NCBI RefSeq assembly: GCF_040227235.1
Contig: NZ_JBELNZ010000002.1
Location: 558,001 to 622,000 of the forward strand
DNA length: 64,000 bases
Source of the DNA: Parafrigoribacterium_A soli
GTDB taxonomy: Bacteria; Actinomycetota; Actinomycetes; Actinomycetales; Microbacteriaceae
Reading direction: 5' to 3'
Part shown: positions 14,849 to 24,354 of the stretch, one piece after another
Layout of the letters: the number at the start of each line of letters is the position of its first letter
How positions within the stretch are numbered: the first letter of the stretch is position 1
Notes under the pieces: model-generated
What the model saw: only the letters and a program-made list of their open reading frames with translations
What the model was told of the DNA's origin: nothing
The model's database searches: none
Made by a program: the position numbers and the translations under genes

Positions 14849-17035
14849 CTACTCGGAGTCGAGCGCCACCTCGAGCAGGTGCACGAGGGCGTCGAGCTGC
14901 ACGCTGGACTCCGCGACGACCTCGGAATCGTCACCGTCGAGCGCGCGGGCGGCAAGACCCGCCTTGCTGTCGATGAGTTCAGCGATCTTCGCGTCGATGG
15001 TCTGGGAGGCGATGACGCGCCAGGCTGTGACCGGTTCCTCCTGGCCGATGCGGTGCACGCGGTCGATCGCCTGGGTCTGCTCCGCCGAGGTCCAGCTGAG
15101 CTCGGCGAGCACCACGTTCGATGCCGCCTGCAGGTTGATGCCGACGCCCGCGGCCGTGAGCGAGGCGACCACCACGGAGACGTCCGGGTCTTCGTTGAAC
15201 GCGCGCACCTGGCTCTCGCGGAAGGTTGCACTCTGATCACCGCGAATCGACACGGTCTTCAGACCGCGCTTCGCGAGGGTCTCCTCCGCCGCATCCATGA
15301 CATCGATGTGCTTGGCGAAGAACACGACCTTGCCGACGGACCGGGCGAGCTGTGCCGTGTAGTCGGCGGCGAGCACCGCCTTGGCCTGGCCGATCTTGCG
15401 CACCATCGTGAAGACGTTGTCTCCACTCTTGGCCGCCTTGGACTCCTCGAGTTCGGCGTGAGCGACCATGCGGATGAGGCTGGAGCGCTCGTGCTCGGTC
15501 TTCGAGAGGCTGACGGCACGGTGGTAGCGTTCGAGCAGCCGTGCGCTGAGGGCCGCCTCGGCCTGTTTGATGCTGCGCCCGAGGTCGTCGTCGAGCTCGA
15601 CCGGCAGGTCGGCAACACGCTTCGACGGCAGGTTGCTCGCCACATCGATCTTCTTGCGGCGCACGATGCCCTGGTCGATCACGGTCTGCCGTGCCTCCGC
15701 GAAGAAGCCGAAGTCGGCCGGCGTGAGCCCGTTCTCTTCGAGCTCTGCCATGAGCTGTGCGGTCGGCTTCTCCCCGTCGATCCAGCCGAGGAACTGCCAG
15801 ATCGCACGAAAATCGTCGATCGTGTTGATCAGGGGGGTTCCCGTGAGCGCGATCATGAGTGCGCGCGGAGATCTCAGACGGATGCTGTCGGCGAGCGCGA
15901 GCACGTGCTTGGAGCGCTGCGACTCGCGGTTCTTGATGAAGTGCGCCTCGTCCACCACCATGCCCTTGAAGCCGAGGGTGCGCAACCAGCCGATGTGGCG
16001 GTCGAGAACGTCGTAGTTCACGATGACGACATCGGCGAAGGCGTCGAGGTTCTCGCCAGAACCGTGGATGACCGTGGCCGAGTGGCTGGGCGTCCAGAGT
16101 TCCACCTCGCGCGCCCAGTTCATCTTCACCACGTTCGGCACGACGACGAGGAGCGGATAGGAGTTCGAGACCTGCGCCGCGAGCAGCGCCTGCGCGGTCT
16201 TGCCGAGGCCCGGCTCGTCTGCGAGCAGGTAGGTGCGGTGACCCTCTCGGGCACTCGCCACGAATTCGGCCTGGTGGTCGAACAGCACGAGTCCAGGGGG
16301 CACGGCACGGTCCGCGGCCGTGGGAGCCGGCAGCTCCATGCTCGCCACGGTTCCGCCCGAGCCGTACTCGAAGGCTCGGAACAGCGGATCGAGCAGCTCC
16401 CAGTTGGCGAGCCGATGGGTCGTCGGTTCAGGCCGCGCGACGCGGCTGAAGTCCGGCGCGAGGAAGGGGTTCGAGAGCTGGCGCGCGATCACCGACTGCG
16501 GCACGACCTGCTTCTCGACCTCGGGGGCCGGCGCAACCGGCTCCTTGACGATGATGAGTTCCTCGGGGCCGAGCTCGACGCCCGAGGCGATGAGCATGTC
16601 ACGGCGAAGCTTGCGCGCGGCATCCGTCACCACCGCTTCTTCGGCCAGGAGGGCGATGAGGGAGGTATCCCTGGCCGCGGTCTTCGCGAGGATGGTCGCG
16701 ACACCATCGAGGCGCTTCAGCAACTCGGTGCGCTCGGCGTCGGTGAGGTCGGCATCCGACTTGGCCTTGGCGCGTTCCTCGCGCATGAGCAGGGCGATCA
16801 CCTGAAACTTGATGCGGTTCGACGGGCCGACCTTGCCGCGCTCCGCCGCGCCCTCGATCTCGCGCACGGCGCGGGCGAGCACCGGGATGACCCCGACGTC
16901 GTCGTTGCCTCGCGAACGGCGCTGGGTCCCTCGGCCGGATGCCTTGCGCTGAGCGGGCTTGCGCGTCGCCTTGCCGTGGTCCTGGGCCGTCTGTCCCTGG
17001 GTGGCGTTGCCGCGCGATTGGCCTGAGCGGGCCAT
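14849..17035 (-). CDS. SNF2-family DNA helicase/ATPase
   Basis: A 728-aa double-stranded-DNA translocase. The basic N-terminus (1-45) is followed by a specific helical domain. The ATPase core has DEPGLGKTAQ (motif I, about residue 273), VDEAHFIKN (motif II), LTGTPLIN (motif III) and the C-lobe QAIDRVHRIGQ (motif VI), with SLTAAGVGINLQAAS before it. AGGAGG precedes the ATG. No nuclease, methylase or SWIM-domain partner is adjacent, so a restriction or defence role is not supported. A general repair or remodelling role is more likely. Confidence 0.92.
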   Translation of the reverse strand: MARSGQSRGNATQGQTAQDHGKATRKPAQRKASGRGTQRRSRGNDDVGVIPVLARAVREIEGAAERGKVGPSNRIKFQVIALLMREERAKAKSDADLTDAERTELLKRLDGVATILAKTAARDTSLIALLAEEAVVTDAARKLRRDMLIASGVELGPEELIIVKEPVAPAPEVEKQVVPQSVIARQLSNPFLAPDFSRVARPEPTTHRLANWELLDPLFRAFEYGSGGTVASMELPAPTAADRAVPPGLVLFDHQAEFVASAREGHRTYLLADEPGLGKTAQALLAAQVSNSYPLLVVVPNVVKMNWAREVELWTPSHSATVIHGSGENLDAFADVVIVNYDVLDRHIGWLRTLGFKGMVVDEAHFIKNRESQRSKHVLALADSIRLRSPRALMIALTGTPLINTIDDFRAIWQFLGWIDGEKPTAQLMAELEENGLTPADFGFFAEARQTVIDQGIVRRKKIDVASNLPSKRVADLPVELDDDLGRSIKQAEAALSARLLERYHRAVSLSKTEHERSSLIRMVAHAELEESKAAKSGDNVFTMVRKIGQAKAVLAADYTAQLARSVGKVVFFAKHIDVMDAAEETLAKRGLKTVSIRGDQSATFRESQVRAFNEDPDVSVVVASLTAAGVGINLQAASNVVLAELSWTSAEQTQAIDRVHRIGQEEPVTAWRVIASQTIDAKIAELIDSKAGLAARALDGDDSEVVAESSVQLDALVHLLEVALDSE

Positions 17036-17361
17036 GGTCCTCCTGGATCGGGTACACAGGCCACCACTTCATAGCGGTGGCCGCGCCGCACCCGGGTGGA
17101 TGCGCTCTTCGCGTCTCAGCAACCGGTACAGAACCGGTCGAAGCGATCGATAGGCGGCGAATTCAGCCCAGAAGCAACTTGTGACCAAGGTCGGGGCGAT
17201 GAACGAATTCGTCAGGCGCAGGGCAAGTTTACGCCCACATCCGCGGAATTCGGTACCCGCGCGCGTTACATTTCGCCGAACGTGCCCGTGCGCGTCGAGC
17301 GTGCCCGCCCCGGCGCGCACCTTCGGCGCCAACGGGCACGCTCGGCGGATGGGGGCCCGCG
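17036..17361. other. 326-bp intergenic region, one hairpin
   Basis: This is the 5' region of the SNF2 gene and the 3' region of the FAD/Rieske gene. A GGCCACC...GGTGGCC hairpin near 17058-17082 lies just upstream of the SNF2 start. GTGCCCGTGCG...CGGGCACGC repeats near 17284-17342 could form the terminator region. Short plus-strand frames here have no recognisable content. Confidence 0.5.
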
Positions 17362-18837
17362 CTAGTGCGCGAGGCCGTGCTTGGCCGGGCCCTCGAGGAG
17401 TGTGCCGTCTGCGGTGAACCGCGAGCCGTGCAGCGGGCAGTCCCAGGACGTCTCGGCGTCGTTCCAGCTGAGCACTCCCCCGAGATGCGGGCACACCGCC
17501 GAGACGGAGCACGTCTTACCGTCGACCGTGGAGACGCCCGTGGGCCGGATGCCGGAGTGCGTGACGACACCGCGACCCTCGCTCGGCGGCCGCGCTGGGC
17601 TCGGCGAGGACCACGCGTTCAGATAGCCGCGCGCCGCCGCCACGAGCACCGCGGCGTTCGCGCCGATGAAGGATCCGGCGTCGGCCGGGGTGGTGATGCG
17701 ATGATGCAGCTTCGTGGCCCAGGGCAGGTGACCACCGAGGATGTCTGCGGCGAGCGTCAGGCTCGCCGCCACCGAATTCGCCATGCCCCACTTGTCGAAG
17801 CCGGTGGCGAAGTAGATGTGACCACGGCCGCGAGGCAGCCATCCGACGAACGGCACTCGGCCGGCGGGCCGGTAGTCCTGTGCGGACCAGCTGTGCGTGC
17901 GCTCGGCACCGGGGAAGTAGTGCTCGGTCCAGCGGGTGAGGTCGTTCACGAGTTCGAGGGGAGACGCCGCGCGCCCGACCGTGTGGCCGTTGCCGCCGAC
18001 CACGAGATGCTCCGCCCCACCCGCCGGCGTCGTGCGCACGGAGCGGGTGGGCTGGTCGACGGAGAGGTACATTCCCTCGGGCAGTTCGCCCGGCACCCTG
18101 AAGGCGAGCGCGTACGACCGCTGGGCCTCCTGCTTGGCGAAGTACAGCCCCCGGTCGAGGAACGGGGTACCCGTGGCCAGGATGAGGTATTTCGCGCTCA
18201 CCGGCCCCTTCGTCGTGCCGAGTTGCACCGGTTTGCCGGACTGCACCCGGTTCACCCGCACGCCCTCGCAGAGCACGCCGCCGTGGTGCCGAAAGTCCCT
18301 CGCGAGCGCGGCCAGCGCATCCATCGGGTTGAACTGCGCCTGATTTTTGAGGCGCACGGCCCCGAAACTCGGGAAAGGCGCGTCGACCGGGCCGACGCGG
18401 CTCACATCGAGGCCGAGCGACGAACTCGCCCGATACTCCTCGTCCACGCGGGCGAGGCCGTCTTCCGTGCTGGCGTAGCTGTAGGCGTCGCGGTGCTGCA
18501 CCGGGATGTCGTGGTCGGCACAGTAGCGCAGCAGCCACTCCATGCCCTCGCGGTTGGCGTCGACGTACGCCTTTCCGGTGCCGAGGGAGGTGTGCCGCAT
18601 CATCTCGGAGAGATGCTTGCCCTGCAGCAGGCTGAGCTTCGCCGTCGTGTTGCCGGTGGTGACGGCGCCCACGGTGCGCGCCTCGAGAATCGCCACGCGC
18701 ATCCCTGCCCTCGCGAAGAGCAACCCGGTGACGAGCCCGGTGAGGCCCGCTCCGGCGACGACGACGTCGTATTCGGAGTTCGGCACGAACTGATCGGTGT
18801 CGATCGGTTGCGCGGTGTCAAGCCAGAGTGAGGTCAT
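17362..18837 (-). CDS. FAD-dependent oxidoreductase with C-terminal Rieske domain
   Basis: A 491-aa fusion. Residues 22-60 hold the Rossmann motif VVVAGAGLTGLVTGLLFARAG and the ILEA glycine/acid pattern. The DAO-type middle carries PVFVGWLPRG-like and FATGFDKWGM segments that contact FAD. The C-terminus (about 440-485) is a Rieske [2Fe-2S] domain with CPHLGGVL and CPLHGSRF ligands. This architecture occurs in actinobacteria and bacilli; the substrate is unknown. The Rieske module suggests electron transfer within the same chain. Start ATG 18837. Confidence 0.9.
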   Translation of the reverse strand: MTSLWLDTAQPIDTDQFVPNSEYDVVVAGAGLTGLVTGLLFARAGMRVAILEARTVGAVTTGNTTAKLSLLQGKHLSEMMRHTSLGTGKAYVDANREGMEWLLRYCADHDIPVQHRDAYSYASTEDGLARVDEEYRASSSLGLDVSRVGPVDAPFPSFGAVRLKNQAQFNPMDALAALARDFRHHGGVLCEGVRVNRVQSGKPVQLGTTKGPVSAKYLILATGTPFLDRGLYFAKQEAQRSYALAFRVPGELPEGMYLSVDQPTRSVRTTPAGGAEHLVVGGNGHTVGRAASPLELVNDLTRWTEHYFPGAERTHSWSAQDYRPAGRVPFVGWLPRGRGHIYFATGFDKWGMANSVAASLTLAADILGGHLPWATKLHHRITTPADAGSFIGANAAVLVAAARGYLNAWSSPSPARPPSEGRGVVTHSGIRPTGVSTVDGKTCSVSAVCPHLGGVLSWNDAETSWDCPLHGSRFTADGTLLEGPAKHGLAH

Positions 18838-18916
18838 CGCAAGCCCTTTCCGTCGGTTCGACGCTACGCCCAGGTATTAAGCCGTGACGAGAGCTTGCGG
18901 ATGTCGCCGCGTGCTG

Positions 18917-19297
18917 TTAGCGGCGCCGCTGCGGCCGGGCCGCGGGGCGCCCGCCCTTGCGCGCATCCGGGTTGCGAATCTTGATGAGGATGCCCGCGGC
19001 GATGAAGACGAGGGCGGCAACGAACTGCATGGCTACCCAGAACTGTCCGTGCAACTCGATGATGAATACCGGGTTCCACAGCACGACGATCGGCACGAGC
19101 CCGACGAGCCACCAGAACTGCTTCGATTGCCAGGCGTAGATGCCGACGATCACGCCGAGAATGCTGACCGGGAAGCGGATCCACAGGTAGCCATCACCGC
19201 TGTCGAGCAGGGCGAGACCCGCGAGCAGCACGATCGCGGCCAGGATGCCGGGGGCGAGGGCGGTGCGGCGGAACTCCGGTGCGGGGTATGACGTCAT
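18917..19297 (-). CDS. Small integral membrane protein
   Basis: A 126-aa protein with about four hydrophobic helices (ILAAIVLLAGLALL; FPVSILGVIVGIYAW; FWWLVGLVPIVVLW; FVAALVFIAAGILI) and a basic, Arg-rich tail. Start MTSYPAPEF at 19297; the frame upstream is open but lies in the divergent peptidase leader. It resembles a conserved actinobacterial DUF family, with no function known. It is separated by 79 bp from the FAD/Rieske gene and may be its own unit. Confidence 0.7.
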   Translation of the reverse strand: MTSYPAPEFRRTALAPGILAAIVLLAGLALLDSGDGYLWIRFPVSILGVIVGIYAWQSKQFWWLVGLVPIVVLWNPVFIIELHGQFWVAMQFVAALVFIAAGILIKIRNPDARKGGRPAARPQRRR

Positions 19298-19362
19298 GCT
19301 CCCATTCTCCCGGGTGAGACAGCGCCCGACTGGCCACGGCGGCCATGCAGCAGAATGGGGCC

Positions 19363-20691
19363 ATGACCGACACCGCCGTGACTCGCCTCCAGGCGCTGGT
19401 GCGCCTGCCCACGATCTCGAGGGAGAACGTCGCAGAGACGAACTGGGCGCCGTTCGACGACTTCGTGGCGCTGCTGCCCTCGCTCTATCCCGCGATCCAC
19501 GCGGCGCTCGAACGCGAAGTCGTGGCGGGCCACTCCATGCTCTACCGCTGGAAGGGTCGCACCGAGGGTCCGGCCACGGTGCTGATGGCGCATTACGACG
19601 TCGTGCCGGCAACCGACGAGGGCTGGACGCATCCGCCGTTCGCCGCAGAACTGGTCGGCGAGGGCGAGGAGCAGCTCATCTGGGGGCGCGGCACGCTGGA
19701 CGATAAGGGCGCGCTCACGGCCGTGCTCGAGGGCGTCGAGGCGCAGCTGAACGCGGGCCACACGCCCGAGCACGACGTATATCTCAGCTTCGGCCACGAC
19801 GAGGAGACGGTCGGCAGCGGCGCCCGCACGATCGTGGACCTGCTCGAGGCGCGGGGCGTGCGACCGGGGCTCGTCATCGACGAGGGGGGCGCCGTGGTCC
19901 AGAAGATCTTCCCCGGGGTCAGCGAACCGGTGGCGGTCGTCGGGGTCAGCGAAAAGGGCATCCTGAGCCTCGAACTCGCGGTCGAGCAGCGCGGCGGCCA
20001 CGCCTCGACTCCCCCGAAGCTCAGCGCGACGGTACGGCTCGCGCGAGCGATCCTGCGCCTGAACCGCAGGCCATTCCGCTCCGGCTTCAGCGCTCCGACG
20101 TCGGAGATGGTGCGCACCCTCGGTGCGCACGCGAGGGGGCCTCTGCGTTTCGTCTTCACCCAGCTCTGGCTTACCGCACCGCTGCTGCGCGTGCTGTTTG
20201 CGCGGCTCAGCGACGAGACCGCGGCGATGGTGCGCACGACGCAGGCGGTCACCATGCTGAGTGGAAGCCAGGCCGCGAACGCGCTGGCCGAGCGCGCGAA
20301 GGCGATCGTCAACATCCGTGTCGCCATCGACTCCTCGGTCGCCGAGGCGGTCGAGCACGTGCGCAGGGCGATCCGCGATCCTGCCGTGACCATCTCGGTG
20401 CTACACCCGAACGAGCCGTCCCCCGTCTCCCCCACGAGCGGGCCTGCGTGGGAGCTCGTGAAGTCAATCATCGAGCAGGCCCACCCCGGCACGATCGTCA
20501 CGCCCTACGTGATGATGGCCGCGAGCGACAGCCGGTACTACACGCGGATCTCGGAGCACGTCTACCGCTTCAGCCCGTTCGAGATGTCCACCGAGGAGCG
20601 CGGCACTCTGCACGCGATGAACGAGCGGATGCACGTGGCGACTTTCCTGCGCGGCGTGGACTTCTACACGCGGTTGGTCGGAAAGCTCTAG
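19363..20691 (+). CDS. M20 family metallopeptidase (dipeptidase/deacylase type)
   Basis: A cytoplasmic di-zinc hydrolase of 442 aa. Metal ligands and catalytic residues appear in order: MAHYDVVPA (His and the adjacent Asp), GRGTLDDKGAL (bridging Asp), GHDEETVGSGA (catalytic Glu pair) and VIDEGGAV. The dimerisation domain begins with GGHAS. Substrates may be dipeptides or N-acyl amino acids. Start MTDTAVTRL at 19363 is chosen. An ATG six codons earlier (19345) is also possible and neither has a strong ribosome site. Confidence 0.9.
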   Translation: MTDTAVTRLQALVRLPTISRENVAETNWAPFDDFVALLPSLYPAIHAALEREVVAGHSMLYRWKGRTEGPATVLMAHYDVVPATDEGWTHPPFAAELVGEGEEQLIWGRGTLDDKGALTAVLEGVEAQLNAGHTPEHDVYLSFGHDEETVGSGARTIVDLLEARGVRPGLVIDEGGAVVQKIFPGVSEPVAVVGVSEKGILSLELAVEQRGGHASTPPKLSATVRLARAILRLNRRPFRSGFSAPTSEMVRTLGAHARGPLRFVFTQLWLTAPLLRVLFARLSDETAAMVRTTQAVTMLSGSQAANALAERAKAIVNIRVAIDSSVAEAVEHVRRAIRDPAVTISVLHPNEPSPVSPTSGPAWELVKSIIEQAHPGTIVTPYVMMAASDSRYYTRISEHVYRFSPFEMSTEERGTLHAMNERMHVATFLRGVDFYTRLVGKL

Positions 20692-20708
20692 GCGCGGCTG
20701 GGACTGCC

Positions 20709-21299
20709 TCAGACCGGCTCGGGCCTCGCAAAATCGTCGATGTGGATGGCCTGGATGGGGCTCGTCATCGGCGGTTCGTCCTTCAGGCGCTGCAGCGCGG
20801 GCCGGAGCTCGCTCAGCCAGGCCTCGTAACCCGCCGCGTTCAGGTGAAGTCGGTCATCCGAATAGGCCGGATTGATCTCGCCATCGGGCTCGGCGAACGT
20901 CGGCCAGAGGTCGAGGTACTGCGCGTGAACCGTCGCCGCGAACTGGCGCAGGTGGATGTTGGCCTCCTGGATGCGGTCGGCGAACTCGCGGCCGCGCGGC
21001 AGGATCGACTCCACGAGCATCCTGGTACCGGGCAGATCGCGGCGCAGTTCCACCAGCATTGATTGGATGTTGCGCACGAGGTGCTCGACGGACTGCCTCG
21101 TGCCGAGATCATTGGTGCCGATCAGCAGAAAGATCTCGTCCGGATCCGCCGCGACCACGGCACCGAGCCGCAGCAGAACGTCGTCGGTGGTGTCTCCGCC
21201 GACACCCAGATTGACGGTGTTGACGTCGGGGAACCAGGCGGCCCAGTCCCCGCCCTGCGTGATGCTGTCGCCCAGGAAAACGATGGTTTCTTCGGTCAT
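20709..21299 (-). CDS. SGNH/GDSL hydrolase
   Basis: A 196-aa esterase/lipase-like protein with the four SGNH blocks: FLGDSITQGG (nucleophile Ser), GVGGDTT, LIGTNDL (oxyanion Asn), and DDRLHLNAAGY (catalytic Asp-His). No signal peptide is visible, so action on intracellular esters is likely. Start MTEETIVFLG at 21299; the frame is open 22 codons further but without conservation. Convergent with the M20 peptidase gene, 17 bp apart. Confidence 0.9.
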   Translation of the reverse strand: MTEETIVFLGDSITQGGDWAAWFPDVNTVNLGVGGDTTDDVLLRLGAVVAADPDEIFLLIGTNDLGTRQSVEHLVRNIQSMLVELRRDLPGTRMLVESILPRGREFADRIQEANIHLRQFAATVHAQYLDLWPTFAEPDGEINPAYSDDRLHLNAAGYEAWLSELRPALQRLKDEPPMTSPIQAIHIDDFARPEPV

Positions 21300-21504
21300 C
21301 TTCGGAACCTCTTCGCATTGCCGCTCGTCGGGTGGAGCCCTTCCATCTTGCGCGCTTGCGCCCATAAGCGCCAGCCGAGATCGAGGCCATCAGGTGAATC
21401 GCCGCGTGGCGCGCCCTAACCTTGGCCGCTCGGTGGTCGACTGTGTGCTGTAACACCGTTGGCGCGATCGCCGCGTCCGCACACCAGAGCCAGGGACGGA
21501 TCGC

Positions 21505-22443
21505 GTGAGCATTCGAACGGCCGAATATCCTCGGGCCGACCATTTTCTCCTCCACCTCAGCGACACGCACCTGCTTGCCGGGCGCGGGCGCCTCTACGAC
21601 GCGGTCGACAGCGAGCGCCACCTGCGGCAGCTGTTCGACGAGCTCGAGCAATCCGGCAGCCGCCCGGAGGCAATCGTCTTCACCGGCGACCTCGCCGACA
21701 AGGGCGAGCCGGATGCCTACCGCAAGCTGCGCTCGATCGTCGAGCCGGTCGCGGATCGGCTCGGCGCGCAGGTCATCTGGGTCATGGGCAATCACGACAA
21801 TCGGCAGGCGTTCCGCTCAGGCCTGTTCGGCGAACTGCCCACGGGCAATCCCATCGATCGCGTCTACGACGTCAACGGGCTGCGGATCATCTCGCTCGAT
21901 TCGAGCGTGCCAGGCCATCACCACGGCGAAGTGACCGACGCCCAACTCGACTGGCTGGCAGAGGAACTCTCGGTGCCTGCACCGCACGGCAGCATCCTGG
22001 CGATGCACCACCCGCCGCTGCCGAGCGTGCTCGATCTCGCCGTCGCCGTCGAGCTGCGTGATCAGGCCGGGCTCGCCGAGGTGCTCGAGGGCAGCGATGT
22101 GCGCAGCATCATCGCCGGACACCTGCACTACTCATCCATGGGCACCTTCGCGGGCATCCCGGTCTCTGTCGCCTCGGCCACCTGCTACACGCAGGACCTC
22201 AACGTTCCGGTGGGCGGCACGCGGGGCCGGGACGGGGCGCGCGCCTTCAACCTCGTGCACGTGTACCGCGGCACGGTGCTCCACTCCGTCGTGCCGGTCG
22301 GCGAGTATGCGGCGCTCGACTACGTGGATGCCGCGGAGACCCGCCGACGGCTGGCGGCATCCGGAATTCGCATCGCCGATGCCGAGAGCCCGGCGGTAGC
22401 GCAGGAACCGCCGCTGACGATGCCGATTCCCGTTCTCGCCTGA
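21505..22443 (+). CDS. Calcineurin-like metallophosphoesterase (CpdA-like)
   Basis: A 312-aa di-metal phosphodiesterase with the full motif series: SDTHLL, FTGDLADKGEPD, MGNHDNR, MHHPPLPS and GHLHYSS. The order and spacing match the class III cyclic-nucleotide phosphodiesterases (CpdA/Rv0805 type), so hydrolysis of a cyclic mono- or dinucleotide is plausible but not shown. GTG start at 21505 after GGGACGG. No adenylate cyclase gene lies nearby. The tail (Pro/Val rich) is variable. Confidence 0.88.
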   Translation: MSIRTAEYPRADHFLLHLSDTHLLAGRGRLYDAVDSERHLRQLFDELEQSGSRPEAIVFTGDLADKGEPDAYRKLRSIVEPVADRLGAQVIWVMGNHDNRQAFRSGLFGELPTGNPIDRVYDVNGLRIISLDSSVPGHHHGEVTDAQLDWLAEELSVPAPHGSILAMHHPPLPSVLDLAVAVELRDQAGLAEVLEGSDVRSIIAGHLHYSSMGTFAGIPVSVASATCYTQDLNVPVGGTRGRDGARAFNLVHVYRGTVLHSVVPVGEYAALDYVDAAETRRRLAASGIRIADAESPAVAQEPPLTMPIPVLA

Positions 22444-22456
22444 GCGATTCCGCGAG

Positions 22457-24022
22457 CTACAGGCCCTGCACCTCGCCGAGTTCGGCGCCGGCGGACGCCG
22501 CCTCCCACGGGGCGGGGATGCCGAAGTAGTGCTCGAGGAATGAGCGTACGGCGGTGGTGCGTTCCTCGACCGAGATCTCGGGTGCGCTGCCATCGTTGAG
22601 GCAGAAGAAGTCGTAGGAGCGCTTGCGCAGCAGCTCGTCCATGGCTCCGAGGGAGGCGGCGAGCGTCGTCTCGACGTAGCGCACCTTCGCCTGGGTCTGG
22701 GTGACCGCGCGCCCGGTGAGCAGCGCGTAGTAGTGATAAAGCGAGTTGGTCACCGAGATGTCGGTGCTGGATCGGAACGGGCTGCGGGCAGTGCGGGCGA
22801 AGTCCTCCGCGAACTCGCGCTCCATCTCGAGCAGCACACTCTTGCGCAGCGGGGTGGCGGCATGTTCGAGGTGGCGGGTGGTCACCCTGCCGAAGCGCTC
22901 GTTGAGCAGCCGGCGGTTCACTCGCGCGGCGTTCTCGAAACCACTGCGCTCCTGATTCGCGTCGCCGAGTCCGATGCGCGTCGAGGCTTCGATGAACTTC
23001 GTGATGCCGCCCGGGGAGAAGAACATGTCGGGCGACACCGGGCGACCGAAGAACATGTCGTCGTTCGAGTAGATGAAGTGTTCGCTGAGGCCCGGGATGT
23101 GCTGCAGCTGGCTTTCGACGGCCTGCGAGTTGTGGGTGGGGAGCGCCTCCGGGTCCTGGAAGAACTCCTCGCTGCGCACGATCGTGACCGAGGGATGCTC
23201 GGCGAGCCAGGTGGGCCGCGGCGAGTCGGTGACGATGAAGATTCGCCGCACCCACGGTGCGAAGAGATAGACGCTGCGAAGCGCGTACTTGAGCTCGTCG
23301 ATCTGTCGGTACCTGGCCTCGGAGTCGTCGCCCTCACCGACGACGTAGGCCCGCATCCGCGCCGCCCTCGCGCGCTGGAACTCGACGTCGGTGCCGTCGA
23401 CCCAGGAGAAGACCACGTCGATGTCGAAGGTGACGTCGCTCGCGTGCGGCTCGAACATGCCCTCGAGCGTCGGCCAGTCGAGCCCGAACAGGTTCACCGT
23501 GGCGTCCACGGCCTCCGACCGCGACACGCTCGTGCGCATGAGCGCGTTTTCCGCCGGCGCGACGATCTCGTCTGCACCGAAGTCCCAGAGTTCGAGCCGG
23601 ATGCCGTTCGCGGCACCGTAGCGCAGCCGCCCGTTCGGCTCGATGCGAGGCCGGAACAGGCGGAACACGCGAGCCTTGCGCGAGTGCGAGAGGCTCCCGT
23701 CGCCGAGGAACACCGCGCGCGATTTGCCCGACTTGGAATAAAACGGCTCGTTCACGAAGGCCGCGGCGAGCGCCCTGGCCACGGACGTGCGCAGGGCGCG
23801 GTCCACGGCGAGCACCGGACGCCCATTGCTCCCGCGCACGAGCAGGTAGGGAAGCTTTGCGGCATCCAGCACCGCTCGCACGGCGATCAGGTCTTCCACC
23901 ATGGCCTGCTGGGGCGTCAGCTGCGTGTTCGCCAGCGTGAACTGCCCCTTGCGCAGCACGACATCGTCGCGATCGAGCGAGTGCGACGGGGTCGTGTCTA
24001 CGAGCACGAGGTGGTGGGTCAT
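22457..24022 (-). CDS. Stealth-family sugar-phosphate transferase
   Basis: Stealth proteins are hexose-1-phosphoryltransferases that build phosphoglycan surface polymers. In this 521-aa protein, conserved region 1 is DIDVVFSWVDGTD (about residue 210) and region 2 spans RYRQIDELKYALRSVYLFAP to HFIYSNDDMFFGRP. Regions 3 and 4 follow with TRHLEHAATPLRKS and a Ser/Asp-rich end. Start MTHHLVLVD at 24022 has only a weak GAAGA upstream; ATGs further up are possible. No capsule or glycosyltransferase genes surround it, so its polymer is unknown. Confidence 0.88.
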   Translation of the reverse strand: MTHHLVLVDTTPSHSLDRDDVVLRKGQFTLANTQLTPQQAMVEDLIAVRAVLDAAKLPYLLVRGSNGRPVLAVDRALRTSVARALAAAFVNEPFYSKSGKSRAVFLGDGSLSHSRKARVFRLFRPRIEPNGRLRYGAANGIRLELWDFGADEIVAPAENALMRTSVSRSEAVDATVNLFGLDWPTLEGMFEPHASDVTFDIDVVFSWVDGTDVEFQRARAARMRAYVVGEGDDSEARYRQIDELKYALRSVYLFAPWVRRIFIVTDSPRPTWLAEHPSVTIVRSEEFFQDPEALPTHNSQAVESQLQHIPGLSEHFIYSNDDMFFGRPVSPDMFFSPGGITKFIEASTRIGLGDANQERSGFENAARVNRRLLNERFGRVTTRHLEHAATPLRKSVLLEMEREFAEDFARTARSPFRSSTDISVTNSLYHYYALLTGRAVTQTQAKVRYVETTLAASLGAMDELLRKRSYDFFCLNDGSAPEISVEERTTAVRSFLEHYFGIPAPWEAASAGAELGEVQGL

Positions 24023-24354
24023 TCGTCTTCTTTCTCGGCGCAGGAGCCTTGTGGGCGTTGCGCATCGCAGCGCACGCTGCATCGCTCGCGCGGCCGCGAG
24101 AATCCGGGCCGCCCGACTGTCGGTGCCCGATGAGTCCATCGGGAAAGGCGCCTGCTGTGGATCCAGACCCAACGGTGATGCGCTGGTGGCTCCGGGTGGC
24201 GCTCCCCGCATTCTAGCCGCCGGACCTGAGCGTGCCTAGCGTCGCGGCGACTTCACAGCGAGGGCTACCGTGTGTCGCGACGGCGGTCGTGTAAACGCGC
24301 GCCCTCGCGACAAACGGCAGCCGTCAGTGGCGCGGGAGCCGGCACCAGGTCTAC
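24023..24354. other. 332-bp intergenic region without a supported gene
   Basis: It lies between the Stealth gene start and the ALDH-like stop. A wide inverted repeat, GCGAGGGC (about 24260) with GCCCTCGC (about 24300), brackets a GTCGCGAC palindrome and could form the terminator of the deo-type operon. No open frame here shows recognisable content. Confidence 0.45.

Noticed and set aside
14849..18837. SNF2 helicase plus FAD/Rieske gene as a defence island
   Set aside because: No nuclease, methylase or integrase is adjacent, the genes are separated by 326 bp, and both families are housekeeping in actinobacteria.
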